Numbered from the stretch's first letter, positions 17,598 to 27,538 are shown. The stretch: DNA of 64,000 bases from an uncultured Sutterella sp. (GCA_900544335.1 UQUS01000002.1:1-64000), one strand, 5' to 3'. The notes: generated by a model not told the origin, from the sequence alone. Program-made: numbers and translations.

Positions 17598-18491
17598 CTA
17601 TGGTTCGTACAGACTTTTTTCACCCAAAGGACGCGTCTTAAAGCGCCGATGCATCCAGAAGTACTGATCGGGAAACTGTAAAACCCACCGTTCGATTTCT
17701 TTTTGAATCCGTCGGGTATCGGCAATGGCATCGGTTGTCGGAAAGTTCTCGAGCGGCTTGGAAATGTGCGTGATGTAGCCGGTTTCGGTCATTTCCGTCA
17801 CACAAAAAACAACCTTGGCCCCCGTGATGCGGGCTAGTTTGCTCGCTGTCGGAACCGTGGCGGCCGGGACTCCGAAAAAATCGATGAATTCCGAATGCGA
17901 ACGCCCGTAGTCCATATCCGGCAGATAGTAAAAGGGAAGGTTCTGACGAATCAGGCGAATTATCTTTTTAACGTCGCCCGGACCGGTCTTTTCCACAAGA
18001 ACCGAGTGACTGAAGCGCTCACGACCCTCGAGCGCCGCTTTGTTCCACGCCGCATTTTTCTGCCGCTGATATAGACCCGCTCCCTGAACGTGTGTGGCAA
18101 GAGCCGTCACGGCCGCATCCAAACCGATAAAGTGCGGGGCAATCACCAAAAGCGGATGTCCGGCTTCTCGGGTGATGTTTTCCAATCCTTCGATGCGCAC
18201 GAGAGAGCGCACTTGCTCGACTGATCCCGCCCACAAATCCCCGTGATCGAAAGCCGAGCGGGCAATGTTAAAGCACAGTTTTTTTGCAATTTTCAGGCGT
18301 TCGTCCGCGGTTTTTTTCGGAAAGCAAAGCTCCAAATTGCGTAAGGCAATTTTCCGGCGCTTCGGGACGGCATACCAAAACACCCAGCCCAAGGCACGCG
18401 CAAACCGATTGCGGGTCTCCGGCTTCATGCCGACCGTGCTCTTGACGAGCTTGACGCCCAAAGCGCCGATCATGTCATTGATTACTTGCAC
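17598..18491 (-). CDS. Lysophospholipid/lipid A acyltransferase (LpxL/HtrB family), second copy
   Basis: A 297-residue inner-membrane acyltransferase. The LpxL catalytic HX4D motif is in APHFIGLDAA at about residue 115, and the family block RRFKTRP is near the C-terminus. In lipid A synthesis such enzymes add secondary acyl chains to the Kdo2-lipid IVA precursor. The start is a GTG with AAGGAG eight bases upstream and overlaps the preceding paralogue by 10 bases, so the two are translationally coupled. Which of the pair adds which chain cannot be said. Confidence 0.88.
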   Translation of the reverse strand: MQVINDMIGALGVKLVKSTVGMKPETRNRFARALGWVFWYAVPKRRKIALRNLELCFPKKTADERLKIAKKLCFNIARSAFDHGDLWAGSVEQVRSLVRIEGLENITREAGHPLLVIAPHFIGLDAAVTALATHVQGAGLYQRQKNAAWNKAALEGRERFSHSVLVEKTGPGDVKKIIRLIRQNLPFYYLPDMDYGRSHSEFIDFFGVPAATVPTASKLARITGAKVVFCVTEMTETGYITHISKPLENFPTTDAIADTRRIQKEIERWVLQFPDQYFWMHRRFKTRPLGEKSLYEP

Positions 18492-19375
18492 GAGTCGGAC
18501 TCCTTGGGCTCCGGGTTCTTCACATGATGCGCCACGCCCTTATAGCGGTTGTAATTCCACAGATACTGTTCGGGAGTTTTCATCACAGCCTTTTCGATAG
18601 CCTCATTCATGGCCGTTGCGTCCGCTAAGGCATCACCCGTTGCCCGGTAGTCGAGCACCTGGGCATCGAGTTTCCAGCCGCCCGGCACGCGCACGCTTGT
18701 CATGACGATACACACCGCATCGAACTGATGGGCCATCTTCATCGGAAAGGTCATCGTAAAGGCCGGACGCCCGAAAAACGGAGCCCAGACCCCTTCGCCT
18801 CGCCCCGGAACCTGATCGGGCAGGCACCCCAAAACGCCGCCCGAGCGCATGGCGCGAACAATCTTACGCACACCGGACAAATCAGCCGGTGCCGGATCCA
18901 TCCCGGGGCGCGTACGGCTGCGTTTGACAAAGGGACGAATGAGACGGTTTTTCGGTTCGCGGTACAAAATCGAAAGGACTTTCCCGCGTTCCTTCAAGAT
19001 CGCCTCGAAAACGGCAACCGGAATGGCTTCAAAACCGCCGACGTGCGGCGTCATCAAAATCACGCTCTTACCGGCATCCAAGACAGAAGAAAATGCTTCG
19101 ACGACACCGGGCTCAAAGGTCACGACTCGGGCAATGTCTTCGTTACTCCGTCCCCAAAGCCACCCGGTTTCGGCTGCGAGCATTCCGGTATGACGCGATG
19201 ACTCACGGGCAACGGACTCCGGTAGCCCGACCCGATGAATGTTATTGAGAATCTTGCGACGGTACTTGGGCGCCACCGCATAAGCAACGCCTCCGAAAAA
19301 CGCTCCGGTGCGGCGCAAAAGAGACAAGGGAATCCGACTGACCGCCCAAAGAAAAAAATCCAATACCGCTTCCAT
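18482..19375 (-). CDS. Lysophospholipid/lipid A acyltransferase (LpxL/HtrB family), first copy
   Basis: A 297-residue paralogue of its downstream neighbour, with the catalytic motif as HX4E in TPHVGGFEAI, then GVLGCLPDQVPGRGEGVWAPFFG, which matches the LpxL substrate-pocket block, and the ending EQYLWNYNRYKG. An N-terminal hydrophobic anchor is present. The pair with rlmI and dapF downstream makes an envelope and cell-wall cluster. In many betaproteobacteria such tandem acyltransferases lie opposite metK; here the divergent gene is a TPR protein instead. Confidence 0.9.
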   Translation of the reverse strand: MEAVLDFFLWAVSRIPLSLLRRTGAFFGGVAYAVAPKYRRKILNNIHRVGLPESVARESSRHTGMLAAETGWLWGRSNEDIARVVTFEPGVVEAFSSVLDAGKSVILMTPHVGGFEAIPVAVFEAILKERGKVLSILYREPKNRLIRPFVKRSRTRPGMDPAPADLSGVRKIVRAMRSGGVLGCLPDQVPGRGEGVWAPFFGRPAFTMTFPMKMAHQFDAVCIVMTSVRVPGGWKLDAQVLDYRATGDALADATAMNEAIEKAVMKTPEQYLWNYNRYKGVAHHVKNPEPKESDSCK

Positions 19376-19557
19376 TGTTTGCCTGCTACCGCCCCGAAGG
19401 GAGTCGGCCTTATTCGTTAACTCCGATAAATCGCCTTAGTATAGTCACTTGTTTCGGCGAAAACCGAAGTTTACAGTGGTCGGACGGCGTCTCCTACCGT
19501 TTGTTACACCCTTTTGCGTTATAGTCCGCGTTGGCAATTTTATTTCCGGAGACCTCT

Positions 19558-21252
19558 TTGTTCGGTCCGCTTTCCAAGGTTATCTTTCTTTGCACGACGG
19601 CGTTTTTATGTGCCGTCAGTCCGGTCCGAGCCGACCTGACAAGCACACGGCAGAGCCAAACGGCTCTGGCGGAAATTTTGCTCGGGGAAATCGCCTTGCA
19701 GCGGGGTCTGTATGCCGACGCCTGGTTCGCCTACACGGATGCCACGCGCCTGATGTCCGACAAGGCTCTTGCAGAGCGCGCCTACAAAATCGCCCAAGTG
19801 ATGAAAGACAAGGGGCGGATGGCCAAATCCAAAGCTCTTTTGGATCAGCTTGACCCGGATAACGACGTGAACCTTTTGACCCGGGCCCTCGAGGCTTGCA
19901 AAGCCGGTCAGTGGAAAAGCGCCGAAGCCACATTGACTCAGGCCGCCCAAAAAAGCGACGATGTCCTTTCACTATTTGAACAGTTTGCCGAGCAGTCCGC
20001 CTTTTTGACCGATAAAAAGGAGCGTTACGCCCTTTTACTGATTCTGCGAGAGCGCGCCGAACCGAACGCTTACCTCGAGCGAACGCTTGCCTATGCGGCC
20101 AAGGACGCTAAGCTCGATCAAAAAGCCCTGCAGCATGCCCTTGCCGCCAGCGACCTTGCCCCCGATGACACGCAACTACTCCTAGAGAGCGTAGATTTTG
20201 AATTTCGCCTGGCACCGGAAAAGGCCAAAGAACGTCTGGCCAAACACATTAAAGCCTACCCGCAAGACGTCCGTGCACGCATTGCCTATGCCAAAGCGTT
20301 GGCCCGAACCGGGAAAAAAGACGCCGCACGCAAGGAAATTCATCGCACCATTGCCGCCTCACCTTCCGATGCCCAGGTTTGGTTCCTGTGCGCACTTGTA
20401 GCGCAGGAAATGCGCGATTTCGATGCGGCCGTTCGCTATTACAACCGCTTTATCTCGCTTGCTCAAACCGATGAGGACAATCGGTACATTCCCGACCCGG
20501 CTTACGCACAACTTGCGGTCATTGCGCTTTCTCGTAACGAACCGGAAACGGCTTTAGATTGGCTTTCGAAAGTCCAAAAAGGCGATAAATACATTCCGGC
20601 ACGCTTAAAACAAGTTCAGATTCTTCAGGCCCTAGGTCGCATCGACGAGGCCTGTTCCGTCCTCACGGAGATCCGAACGGATGATGCTGCGCGTAAAGCG
20701 GAGTTTTTGTCCTATGCCGGGCAACTTCTTTCCGAAGCCAAACGCCACGCCGAGGCGATGCGCTACTTGGACCAAGCCGTAAAACTTGCGCCGCAAAACA
20801 CCGACATTTTGTACCGCACGGCGATGGTTGCCGAACAGCTCGGCTGGATTGAGCAAGCGCAAATGCATCTGAAAACCTTTATCCGACTGCGCCCGAACGA
20901 CTCGCTCGGATACAACTCGCTCGGGTACATGTGGCTCGAGCACGGCGTGCCACCGACCCAAGTGCGCCCCTTAATTGAAAAGGCGATGGAACTCTCAAAG
21001 GGTAAAGACGGCTCGATTGTCGACTCTTTAGGCTGGCTTTACTATCGAGAAGGGAACCTTACGGAAGCAGAAAAATGGATCCGAAAAGCCCTGGCGCTTG
21101 CGCCCGATGAGCCTGAAATCACCCTGCATCTGGCGCAGATTCTGATCGATCAAAATAAACTCAAAGAAGCGCGGCGCGTTTTAAGCACTCTACTAACAAA
21201 AGACCCGAAAAATAGTCAAGCCCGCATGCTTTTAAAGAGAATTTCTCCATGA
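19558..21252 (+). CDS. Exported tetratricopeptide-repeat protein
   Basis: A 564-residue protein made almost wholly of helical TPR units. Clear repeats are around YADAWFAYTDATRL near the N-terminus and GNLTEAEKWIRKALALAPDEP near the C-terminus. The start is read as a TTG with GGAG six bases before it, because this puts a clean signal peptide at the very N-terminus (KVIFLCTTAFLCAVSPVRA, cut before DLT). A longer TTG start nine codons upstream would bury it. A TPR protein ahead of lolB and ispE is usual in betaproteobacteria. It overlaps lolB by four bases (ATGA). The binding partner is unknown. Confidence 0.87.
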   Translation: MFGPLSKVIFLCTTAFLCAVSPVRADLTSTRQSQTALAEILLGEIALQRGLYADAWFAYTDATRLMSDKALAERAYKIAQVMKDKGRMAKSKALLDQLDPDNDVNLLTRALEACKAGQWKSAEATLTQAAQKSDDVLSLFEQFAEQSAFLTDKKERYALLLILRERAEPNAYLERTLAYAAKDAKLDQKALQHALAASDLAPDDTQLLLESVDFEFRLAPEKAKERLAKHIKAYPQDVRARIAYAKALARTGKKDAARKEIHRTIAASPSDAQVWFLCALVAQEMRDFDAAVRYYNRFISLAQTDEDNRYIPDPAYAQLAVIALSRNEPETALDWLSKVQKGDKYIPARLKQVQILQALGRIDEACSVLTEIRTDDAARKAEFLSYAGQLLSEAKRHAEAMRYLDQAVKLAPQNTDILYRTAMVAEQLGWIEQAQMHLKTFIRLRPNDSLGYNSLGYMWLEHGVPPTQVRPLIEKAMELSKGKDGSIVDSLGWLYYREGNLTEAEKWIRKALALAPDEPEITLHLAQILIDQNKLKEARRVLSTLLTKDPKNSQARMLLKRISP

Positions 21253-21788
21253 ATAGACTTCGTCGAACTTTGATTTGCTCGCTTGCAGCCGTCCTAGCCG
21301 GCTGCACCACGTTCCCTGGGTCGCAGGAAGCGCCTCTTTTGCGGCGCAAAACCGGAAAACTGCTGGCTCGGGACATGTCGGCCCCCTCAAGACGCTTTGC
21401 AGCCGGATTTCGACTCGATTCAACAGCCGAGGGCCTTAAGTTAGATTTTCTCGGTCCTTTAAATACAACACTGGCCCGATTTGAAACCGGTCCCGCCGGG
21501 GCGACTTTCCGGCAACCGGGGCATGAACCTTTAACCGGAGAGAACGCCGAAGCCCTCATGGAAAAGACGCTCGGGTTTTCCGTTCCGCTCGCGGCCGTTG
21601 TCGATTGGACCGAGGGACATCCGAACCGCGACCTTCCGTACCGGACGATTGACTTAAATGCGTTCGAGCAACTCGGCTGGACCGTACGCGTTTTAGATCG
21701 CGAGGCAGACGGCGCGGCGCGTAAACTTTCTTTTACAAAGGACGCTTTGGCGCTTGTCGTTGTCCTTGACCCGAGAGTAGGTCCATGA
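21249..21788 (+). CDS. lolB: Outer-membrane lipoprotein receptor LolB
   Basis: LolB takes lipoproteins from periplasmic LolA and inserts them into the outer membrane. The 179-residue protein has a lipoprotein signal peptide with lipobox LAGC around residue 18. After it come the LolB-like domain features GFRLDSTAEGLKLDFLGPL and the ending AFEQLGWTVRVLDRE. Sequence similarity in this family is low, so the position between a TPR protein and ispE, with four-base overlaps on both sides, is part of the evidence. Confidence 0.87.
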   Translation: MNRLRRTLICSLAAVLAGCTTFPGSQEAPLLRRKTGKLLARDMSAPSRRFAAGFRLDSTAEGLKLDFLGPLNTTLARFETGPAGATFRQPGHEPLTGENAEALMEKTLGFSVPLAAVVDWTEGHPNRDLPYRTIDLNAFEQLGWTVRVLDREADGAARKLSFTKDALALVVVLDPRVGP

Positions 21789-22648
21789 CGCCTTGCCTTT
21801 TCACGGACCTTGCCGCTCCGGCGAAGTTAAATCTCTTTCTACACATCGTCGGACGCCGGTCAGACGGCTACCACCTCCTTGAATCGGTTTTCGTTTTGAT
21901 TGATCTCATGGACTCAGTGACCGTTGAGCGCCTTGAAAGCCCGGAAATCGTACGCACGGGCGATACGGTCGGAGACCCCGAGAAGGACCTCTGTGTCAAA
22001 GCCGCCCGCCTTCTGGCTCAAGAAACCCACTCTCTCCTCGGGGCACGGATTCATGTGACAAAACGCATCCCTGCAGGCGCCGGCCTCGGAGGAGGCTCAA
22101 GCGATGCGGCTACGACCCTGACGGCATTAAATCGCCTTTGGGCTCTTAACCTGCCGAAAGAAAGACTTCTTGACCTCGGAGCCAGGCTCGGAGCCGATGT
22201 TCCGTTTTTCCTTTTCGGGCAAAGCGCGTTTGCCCGCGGCATCGGCAACATTCTGACGCCCGTACACGTTCCCGATGCCTTTGCGGCCGTTCTCATGCCC
22301 CCGACACCGACATCGACGCAGGAGATCTACCAGGCCGCCGACTTAAAGCGGGATACGGCACCGGTTACCACCAAAGCCTTTGATGCCGAAATTAAAAAGT
22401 ACTGGCCGCGCCTTTTCGGGACCAACGACATGCAACCTGTGGCCGTGCGTCTTAACCCGCAAATCGGCCGTGCTTTGGATATCCTCGGACCCGAAAGCCG
22501 CATGACAGGGTCCGGATCGGCCGTCTTTATCCTCAAAAGCACCCGTGAGGCGGCAAACGAGGCTTTGTTGCAGATTCCGCCCGCTTTTACCGGGTATGTT
22601 GCAAAAATTCTCCCCTATCACCCCCTGTATCGGGAATCCGTGGGTTAG
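21785..22648 (+). CDS. ispE: 4-diphosphocytidyl-2-C-methyl-D-erythritol kinase
   Basis: A GHMP kinase of the MEP isoprenoid pathway. The N-terminal block is APAKLNLFLHIVGRRSDGYH, the ATP loop is PAGAGLGGGSSDAA, and the third GHMP motif is MTGSGSAVF. Length is 287 residues. It starts inside the lolB stop (ATGA overlap), and its own stop is followed within 20 bases by tRNA-Gln, the usual betaproteobacterial order. Confidence 0.97.
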   Translation: MTPCLFTDLAAPAKLNLFLHIVGRRSDGYHLLESVFVLIDLMDSVTVERLESPEIVRTGDTVGDPEKDLCVKAARLLAQETHSLLGARIHVTKRIPAGAGLGGGSSDAATTLTALNRLWALNLPKERLLDLGARLGADVPFFLFGQSAFARGIGNILTPVHVPDAFAAVLMPPTPTSTQEIYQAADLKRDTAPVTTKAFDAEIKKYWPRLFGTNDMQPVAVRLNPQIGRALDILGPESRMTGSGSAVFILKSTREAANEALLQIPPAFTGYVAKILPYHPLYRESVG

Positions 22649-22666
22649 AATACGGCGTTTTTCCGT

Positions 22667-22742
22667 AGGGGTGTCGCCAAGTGGTTAAGGCACCGGATTT
22701 TGATTCCGGCATTCGATGGTTCGAATCCATCCTCCCCTGCCA
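22667..22742 (+). tRNA. tRNA-Gln (anticodon TTG)
   Basis: A 76-base cloverleaf with encoded CCA. The D arm reads GCC...GGC, the anticodon stem is CCGGA/TCCGG around a loop with TTG, and the T arm is GATGG/CCATC around TTCGAAT. The acceptor has one T-T mismatch at the sixth pair. It lies between ispE and prs, as in many proteobacteria. Confidence 0.95.
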
Positions 22743-22863
22743 GTCCTCCTTATCGGCAATCGCGATGCGGAGGCATTAGTGTCGCTGCTATAAGGCGCGA
22801 AACAAGATAACCCCTATTTATCCGCATATTCGCCTCGGGCGCTTTATGCGAAAGGTATCGATC

Positions 22864-23826
22864 ATGTCCGCAATGTGTCCGGATGACGTGAAAATTTTCT
22901 CCGGTAATGCCAACCCCAAGCTCGCCCATGCCGTGGCGCAGTATCTGAATATTCCGATGGGACGGGCTACCGTCAATCGCTTCGCCGACGGGGAAGTGAT
23001 GGTGGAAATCAATGAAAACGTTCGCGGTTCGGACGTGTTTATCGTGCAGAGCACCTGCTCGCCGACAAACGACAACTTGATGGAAGTCATGATTATGGTC
23101 GATGCCCTGCGCCGTGCTTCCGCGCGTCGCATTACGGCCGTGATGCCCTACTACGGATACGCCCGCCAAGATCGCCGTCCGCGTTCCACGCGTGTGGCTA
23201 TTTCCGCCAAGGTCATTGCCAACATGCTCCAGAGCGTGGGCGTGAGCCGCGTTCTGACGATGGACCTGCATGCCGACCAGATTCAGGGCTTTTTCGATGT
23301 GCCCGTCGATAACATCTACGCCACACCGCTCATGCTCAATGACCTGGTCTCGCACAACTATCCGGATTTGATGGTTGTCTCGCCCGATGTGGGCGGCGTG
23401 GTCCGTGCCCGCGCGATGGCCAAACTCTTAGGCGTTGACCTCGCGATTATCGATAAGCGTCGTCCTAAGGCCAACGTGGCCGAAATCATGAACATCATCG
23501 GTGATGTGAACGCTCATACCTGCGTGATTACCGATGACATCGTCGATACGGCCGGCACGCTCTGCAATGCCGCCGGTGCCTTAAAAGAACGCGGAGCCAC
23601 ACGCGTTTTGGCTTACATTACGCACCCGGTTTTGTCGCGTAACGCCGTTGAAAGAATTACCAACTCCGCGCTCGATGAGCTCGTCGTCACCGATACGATT
23701 CCGCTCAGCCCCGCGGCTCAGGCCTGCTCGAAGATTCGCCAGTTAAGCTGCGCCTCTTTGGTCGGGGAAACCATTTCACGCATCGCGCGTGAAAACTCCG
23801 TGAGTGCTTTATTCACGGAAGGCTAA
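22864..23826 (+). CDS. prs: Ribose-phosphate pyrophosphokinase
   Basis: Makes PRPP from ribose 5-phosphate and ATP, feeding purine, pyrimidine, histidine, tryptophan and NAD synthesis. The 320-residue protein closely follows class I PRPP synthetase: [33 protein letters not shown], the Mg-binding [13 protein letters not shown], and the PRPP loop [15 protein letters not shown] chose the ATG opening MSAMCPDD with AAGG upstream. The downstream neighbour is rplY. Confidence 0.97.
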   Translation: MSAMCPDDVKIFSGNANPKLAHAVAQYLNIPMGRATVNRFADGEVMVEINENVRGSDVFIVQSTCSPTNDNLMEVMIMVDALRRASARRITAVMPYYGYARQDRRPRSTRVAISAKVIANMLQSVGVSRVLTMDLHADQIQGFFDVPVDNIYATPLMLNDLVSHNYPDLMVVSPDVGGVVRARAMAKLLGVDLAIIDKRRPKANVAEIMNIIGDVNAHTCVITDDIVDTAGTLCNAAGALKERGATRVLAYITHPVLSRNAVERITNSALDELVVTDTIPLSPAAQACSKIRQLSCASLVGETISRIARENSVSALFTEG

Positions 23827-23914
23827 AGTAAGAAATCGCCTCGGTGCGCGCTGGTCGCGGCCGCGTCGGGACATTTCTCCTTAAAACATATTTTTCTATT
23901 TGGAGTTAAACCTC

Positions 23915-24601
23915 ATGAAAGTCATCGCCAAAACGCGTAAGGTACAGGGAACGAGTGCGAGCCGCCGCCTGCGCCGCGAAAACAAGGTCCCCGGCATTTT
24001 GTACGGGAACAATGTCGCCGCAACGCCCATTGAAATCGATCACAAGGAACTGTTCTACGATTTGCAGAAAGAAAAGTTCCACGCTTCGATTTTGACGATG
24101 GAACTCGACGGCGCCGATCAGCTCGTCGTTTTGCGTTCCTTCCAGATGCATCCGTACAAGAACCAGTGCATGCACGTGGACTTCCAGCGCATTGACCCGA
24201 ATTCGGACGTCACGATGCGTGTTCCGCTGCACTTCTTCGGTGAGGAACAGAGCCCAGCCGTCAAGATTGAAAAGGCCTTCGTCAGCCACATTGTTTCGAC
24301 CGTGGATTTGACGTGCTTACCGAAGGACTTGCCCGAATTTATCGATGTGGATCTGTCGGGTATGACAACCGGCTTTACGATGCGTGTGGCCGACTTGAAG
24401 TTGCCTGAGCACGTCAAGGCCGTCAACCCCGATCAGCCTGTTGCGACAGTGACCACGATTGCCGACGATACGCCGGCTGCCGCCGCTACTGCTACGACCG
24501 ATGCCGCTGCGCCTGCTGCCGGTGCGGCTCCTGCTGCCGCCGCAGCCCCTGCGGCCGATGCCGCTCCTGCGGCTGCGCCTGCCAAAGACAGCAAGAAGTA
24601 A
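23915..24601 (+). CDS. rplY: 50S ribosomal protein L25, long (Ctc/TL5) form
   Basis: Binds 5S rRNA in the large subunit. The 228-residue protein has the N-terminal L25 domain (TSASRRLRRENKVPGILYG) and the C-terminal TL5 domain (HFFGEEQSPAVKIEKAF). It ends in a low-complexity tail of about 45 residues almost wholly Ala and Pro. The tail is encoded by GCN/CCN repeats, so its length may vary between strains. The ATG has GGAG nine bases upstream. A terminator follows. Confidence 0.96.
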   Translation: MKVIAKTRKVQGTSASRRLRRENKVPGILYGNNVAATPIEIDHKELFYDLQKEKFHASILTMELDGADQLVVLRSFQMHPYKNQCMHVDFQRIDPNSDVTMRVPLHFFGEEQSPAVKIEKAFVSHIVSTVDLTCLPKDLPEFIDVDLSGMTTGFTMRVADLKLPEHVKAVNPDQPVATVTTIADDTPAAAATATTDAAAPAAGAAPAAAAAPAADAAPAAAPAKDSKK

Positions 24602-24616
24602 TTGACGGCGTTTCGC

Positions 24617-24658
24617 ACAAAAGGTTCGCCCGCCCTAATCGGTCGGCGGACCTTTTTT
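24617..24658 (+). terminator. Rho-independent terminator after rplY
   Basis: A stem of about 12 pairs (24619-24630 with 24645-24656), a 14-base loop and a run of six T. pth begins 18 bases later and so needs its own promoter or read-through. Confidence 0.85.
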
Positions 24659-24675
24659 AGTCTAATCTATCGGAT

Positions 24676-25317
24676 ATGCCAGCCACCTACCCCATTAGCC
24701 TGATTGTCGGTCTCGGAAATCCCGGGAACGAGTATGTCGGAACCCGTCACAACATGGGTTACGACTTTGTCGACGCCGTTGCTACCAAAATCGGCGCCCG
24801 CTTTCGAGAAGACGCCAAGTTTTTCGGTCTTGTGACTAAAGCCGAAACAGAGAAAGGCGCGGTCTGGCTTTTAAAGCCGACAACCTACATGAACCTTTCG
24901 GGCTCGGCCGTTCAAGCCGTGCGCTCGTACTTTAAACTCAAACCCGAACAGATTCTTGTCGTGCACGACGAGCTGGATTTGCTACCCGGAACGATGAAAA
25001 TCAAACTCGGAGGCGGAAACGCCGGGCATAACGGCTTAAAAGACATCACCGAAAAGCTCGGCACACCGAACTTTTGGCGCTTGCGCTTCGGCATCGGGCA
25101 TCCGCGCGTATTCTGTCCGGGGATGGATGTGGCCGATTGGGTCCTCGGGCGTCCGACATCCGAACATCGCCAGGCAATTGACGGCTGCATGACCGAAGCC
25201 TTAAAGACCCTGGACAATCTGGTTGCCGGAAACATGGACCGCGTTGAACGCGTTGTCATGAAGTTCGCCCATGCGCCCAAGCCTCAAACCGTCAATCAAA
25301 AGGAGACAGAGCCGTGA
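24676..25317 (+). CDS. pth: Peptidyl-tRNA hydrolase
   Basis: Releases tRNA from prematurely dropped peptidyl-tRNA. The 213-residue protein has the motif VGLGNPGNEYVGTRHNMGYD with the catalytic His, KPTTYMNLSG, the catalytic HDELDLLPG and GGGNAGHNGLKD. All key residues are present. It shares a four-base GTGA overlap with the next gene, indicating coupled translation. Confidence 0.97.
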   Translation: MPATYPISLIVGLGNPGNEYVGTRHNMGYDFVDAVATKIGARFREDAKFFGLVTKAETEKGAVWLLKPTTYMNLSGSAVQAVRSYFKLKPEQILVVHDELDLLPGTMKIKLGGGNAGHNGLKDITEKLGTPNFWRLRFGIGHPRVFCPGMDVADWVLGRPTSEHRQAIDGCMTEALKTLDNLVAGNMDRVERVVMKFAHAPKPQTVNQKETEP

Positions 25318-25805
25318 CAATTCAACTTTGCATGAGTGCCTGCCTTGTCGGGCAGTGCTGCAGGTACGATGCCCGAACCTATCCGAGCATCGTCGATAAA
25401 CGCCTTCACTACATGCTCAATGTCGGTCAAGTGGCCGTCTTGTGTCCGGAATGCTCCGCCGGCCTGGATACCCCGCGCGAAGCCGCTGAAATCGAACGGG
25501 GGAAAACGGCCGACGATGTTTTAAACGGCACGGGGCGAGTCCTGACGCAATCGGGTAAAGACGTCACGGCCTTTTACGTCAAGGGTGCCGAAAACTTTGT
25601 CGCGTTGGCTCGCAAGCACGGCGTTAAAGTCGCCGTCCTTAAGTCCAAGAGTCCGAGTTGCGGTCCCGACACCGTTTACGACGGCACGCACAGCGGAAAA
25701 ATCATTGCCGGACAAGGCGTTGCCGCAGCCGCTTTAAGAAAAGCCGGCGTTACGCTGTTTGATGAGCACCATTTAAATGAAGCGCTTGATGCGCTTAACA
25801 AGTAA
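25314..25805 (+). CDS. DUF523 family cysteine-rich protein
   Basis: A 163-residue member of the DUF523 family. Features are the opening [14 protein letters not shown], the motif [18 protein letters not shown], and [27 protein letters not shown]. The conserved cysteines suggest metal or Fe-S binding, but no function is established to my knowledge. Its GTG start overlaps the pth stop, and ychF follows 11 bases after it, so it is part of the pth-ychF unit. Confidence 0.85.
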   Translation: MTIQLCMSACLVGQCCRYDARTYPSIVDKRLHYMLNVGQVAVLCPECSAGLDTPREAAEIERGKTADDVLNGTGRVLTQSGKDVTAFYVKGAENFVALARKHGVKVAVLKSKSPSCGPDTVYDGTHSGKIIAGQGVAAAALRKAGVTLFDEHHLNEALDALNK

Positions 25806-25816
25806 GGAAACACATC

Positions 25817-26911
25817 ATGGGACTGAAATGCGCCATCGTAGGTCTACCTAATGTCGGCAAATCCACCATTTTTAATGCCCTCACGAAAGCCGGCATTGCC
25901 GCCGAGAACTATCCGTTTTGTACCATCGAACCCAATGTCGGTATTGTGGAAGTCCCCGATAAGCGCTTAAATGCCTTAGCCGAAATCGTGCATCCGGCCC
26001 GCATTGTTCCGGCGGCCGTCGAATTTGTCGATATTGCCGGTCTTGTGGCCGGCGCAAGTAAAGGCGAAGGACTAGGAAACCAATTTTTGGCCAACATCCG
26101 CGAGTGCGATGCCATCGCTCATATCGTGCGGTGTTTTAACGACGACAACATCGTCCACGTTTCCGGGAAGGTCGACCCTGTTAGCGATATCGAAGTGATT
26201 AACACGGAACTGGCGCTTGCCGATTTAGCGAGTGTGGAAAAAGCGCTTTCGCGCTACCAGAAACAGGCCCGTCAAGGAGGCGACAAACAAGCCTTAAAAC
26301 TCGTTCTTGCCTTGGAAAAAGTGCAGCCTGTCCTTAATGAAGGACGCCCGGCGCGCGCTGCCGCACTGACAAAAGAAGAGCTTGAAGAATTGCGCCCACT
26401 CTTTTTGTTGACCCTTAAACCCGTGATGTACGTGGCCAATGTCGACGATAAAGGTTTTACGAATAATCCCCTTCTCGATGCCGTGCGTGAGTATGCGGCC
26501 AAGGAAAACGCCCCCGTTGTCGCCATCTGTGCGAAAACAGAAGCGGACATTGCCGACATGCCCCCCGAAGATAAGGAAATTTTCCTTGCGGACATGGGCA
26601 TGACCGAAGCCGGGTTAGATCGCGTCATCCGAGCCGGATTTGACCTACTCGGCCTACAGACGTTCTTTACGGCCGGTCCCAAAGAAGTGCGTGCTTGGAC
26701 GATTCACAAAGGCGATACCGCTCCCAAGGCCGCCGGTGTCATTCACACGGACTTTGAGCGCGGATTTATTCGCGCCCAAACCATTGCCTATGACGACTAC
26801 GTGGCACTTGGAGGAGAAAAAGGCGCCCAGGAAGCCGGCAAGATGCGCGCCGAAGGGAAAGACTACGTTGTCGCCGACGGCGATGTGATGAACTTCCTAT
26901 TTAACGTTTAA
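25817..26911 (+). CDS. ychF: Redox-regulated ATPase YchF
   Basis: An OLA1/YchF P-loop protein that prefers ATP over GTP and associates with ribosomes. The G1 motif is GLPNVGKST at about residues 9-17, G3 is DIAGLVAGA, the altered G4 region is ICAKTEADI, and the C-terminal TGS domain ends DVMNFLFNV, the canonical family terminus. The 364-residue length is standard. pth next to ychF is a widely conserved pair. Confidence 0.97.
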   Translation: MGLKCAIVGLPNVGKSTIFNALTKAGIAAENYPFCTIEPNVGIVEVPDKRLNALAEIVHPARIVPAAVEFVDIAGLVAGASKGEGLGNQFLANIRECDAIAHIVRCFNDDNIVHVSGKVDPVSDIEVINTELALADLASVEKALSRYQKQARQGGDKQALKLVLALEKVQPVLNEGRPARAAALTKEELEELRPLFLLTLKPVMYVANVDDKGFTNNPLLDAVREYAAKENAPVVAICAKTEADIADMPPEDKEIFLADMGMTEAGLDRVIRAGFDLLGLQTFFTAGPKEVRAWTIHKGDTAPKAAGVIHTDFERGFIRAQTIAYDDYVALGGEKGAQEAGKMRAEGKDYVVADGDVMNFLFNV

Positions 26912-26932
26912 CGCAATCGACGTCGTTGCAAG

Positions 26933-26964
26933 GAGCCGGCCGGTGTTTCGAGCCGGCTTTTTTA
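26933..26964 (+). terminator. Terminator after ychF
   Basis: Repeated GCCGGC words at 26935-26940 and 26952-26957 form a stem, followed by a run of six or seven T. It lies at the boundary with the converging yggT gene. Confidence 0.8.
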
Positions 26965-27513
26965 AAGCACCAAAAGGCCGGTACTTGCCGGAACGATGAG
27001 AAAGCCCTGCAGGGCCGAAAGCACGATAAAAAGCACAATCGGCGTTAAATCGAGCCGTCCGATATTCGGAATAAACCGACGCAGGGGGCGCAGGAAAGGT
27101 TCCATTAAGGTCGCGAGCAAGGCGTAGTACGGCGAAAACGGATTGGCAACAAAACTCATCACGCAGTAAAAAATCAAGCCCCACGTAATTAGGTCTGTGG
27201 CCCAGCGCAGCACGAGTGCAACCGGAGCAATCGCAAATGCAAGGCCGGTGGCCGGAAATCCCGTCACTTCGTGCGTAAGCAGTGTGACCACGACGGCAAC
27301 GAGTAAGGCACTCATAAGACTTGCCCATTCCCAATTGCCCCTCGGACGAATAATGTAGGAAATCGGATTGACAAGCCAATCGGTTAATTTCCAGGCAAAC
27401 CGTACCATCGGGTCTCTCGGGCTGATAGCCAAAGACCAAAGATAGGCTCTTAGAATCAGGACACAGCCCAAAATAGATGCGACAAGATTGACCAACCAAA
27501 AAACAAAACTCAT
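26962..27513 (-). CDS. yggT: YggT family integral membrane protein
   Basis: A 183-residue protein with two YggT repeats, each a pair of hydrophobic helices followed by a proline-rich loop. The repeat motif is visible as DWLVNPISYIIRPRG in the first half and MEPFLRPLRRFIPNIGRLDLTPIV in the second. Relatives are linked to osmotic tolerance and, in other phyla, to cell division or thylakoid organisation; the role here is not known. The ATG was taken over a TTG two codons earlier. Confidence 0.9.
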   Translation of the reverse strand: MSFVFWLVNLVASILGCVLILRAYLWSLAISPRDPMVRFAWKLTDWLVNPISYIIRPRGNWEWASLMSALLVAVVVTLLTHEVTGFPATGLAFAIAPVALVLRWATDLITWGLIFYCVMSFVANPFSPYYALLATLMEPFLRPLRRFIPNIGRLDLTPIVLFIVLSALQGFLIVPASTGLLVL

Positions 27514-27538
27514 TGTCAAACCTTTTAATCAAACCGAT

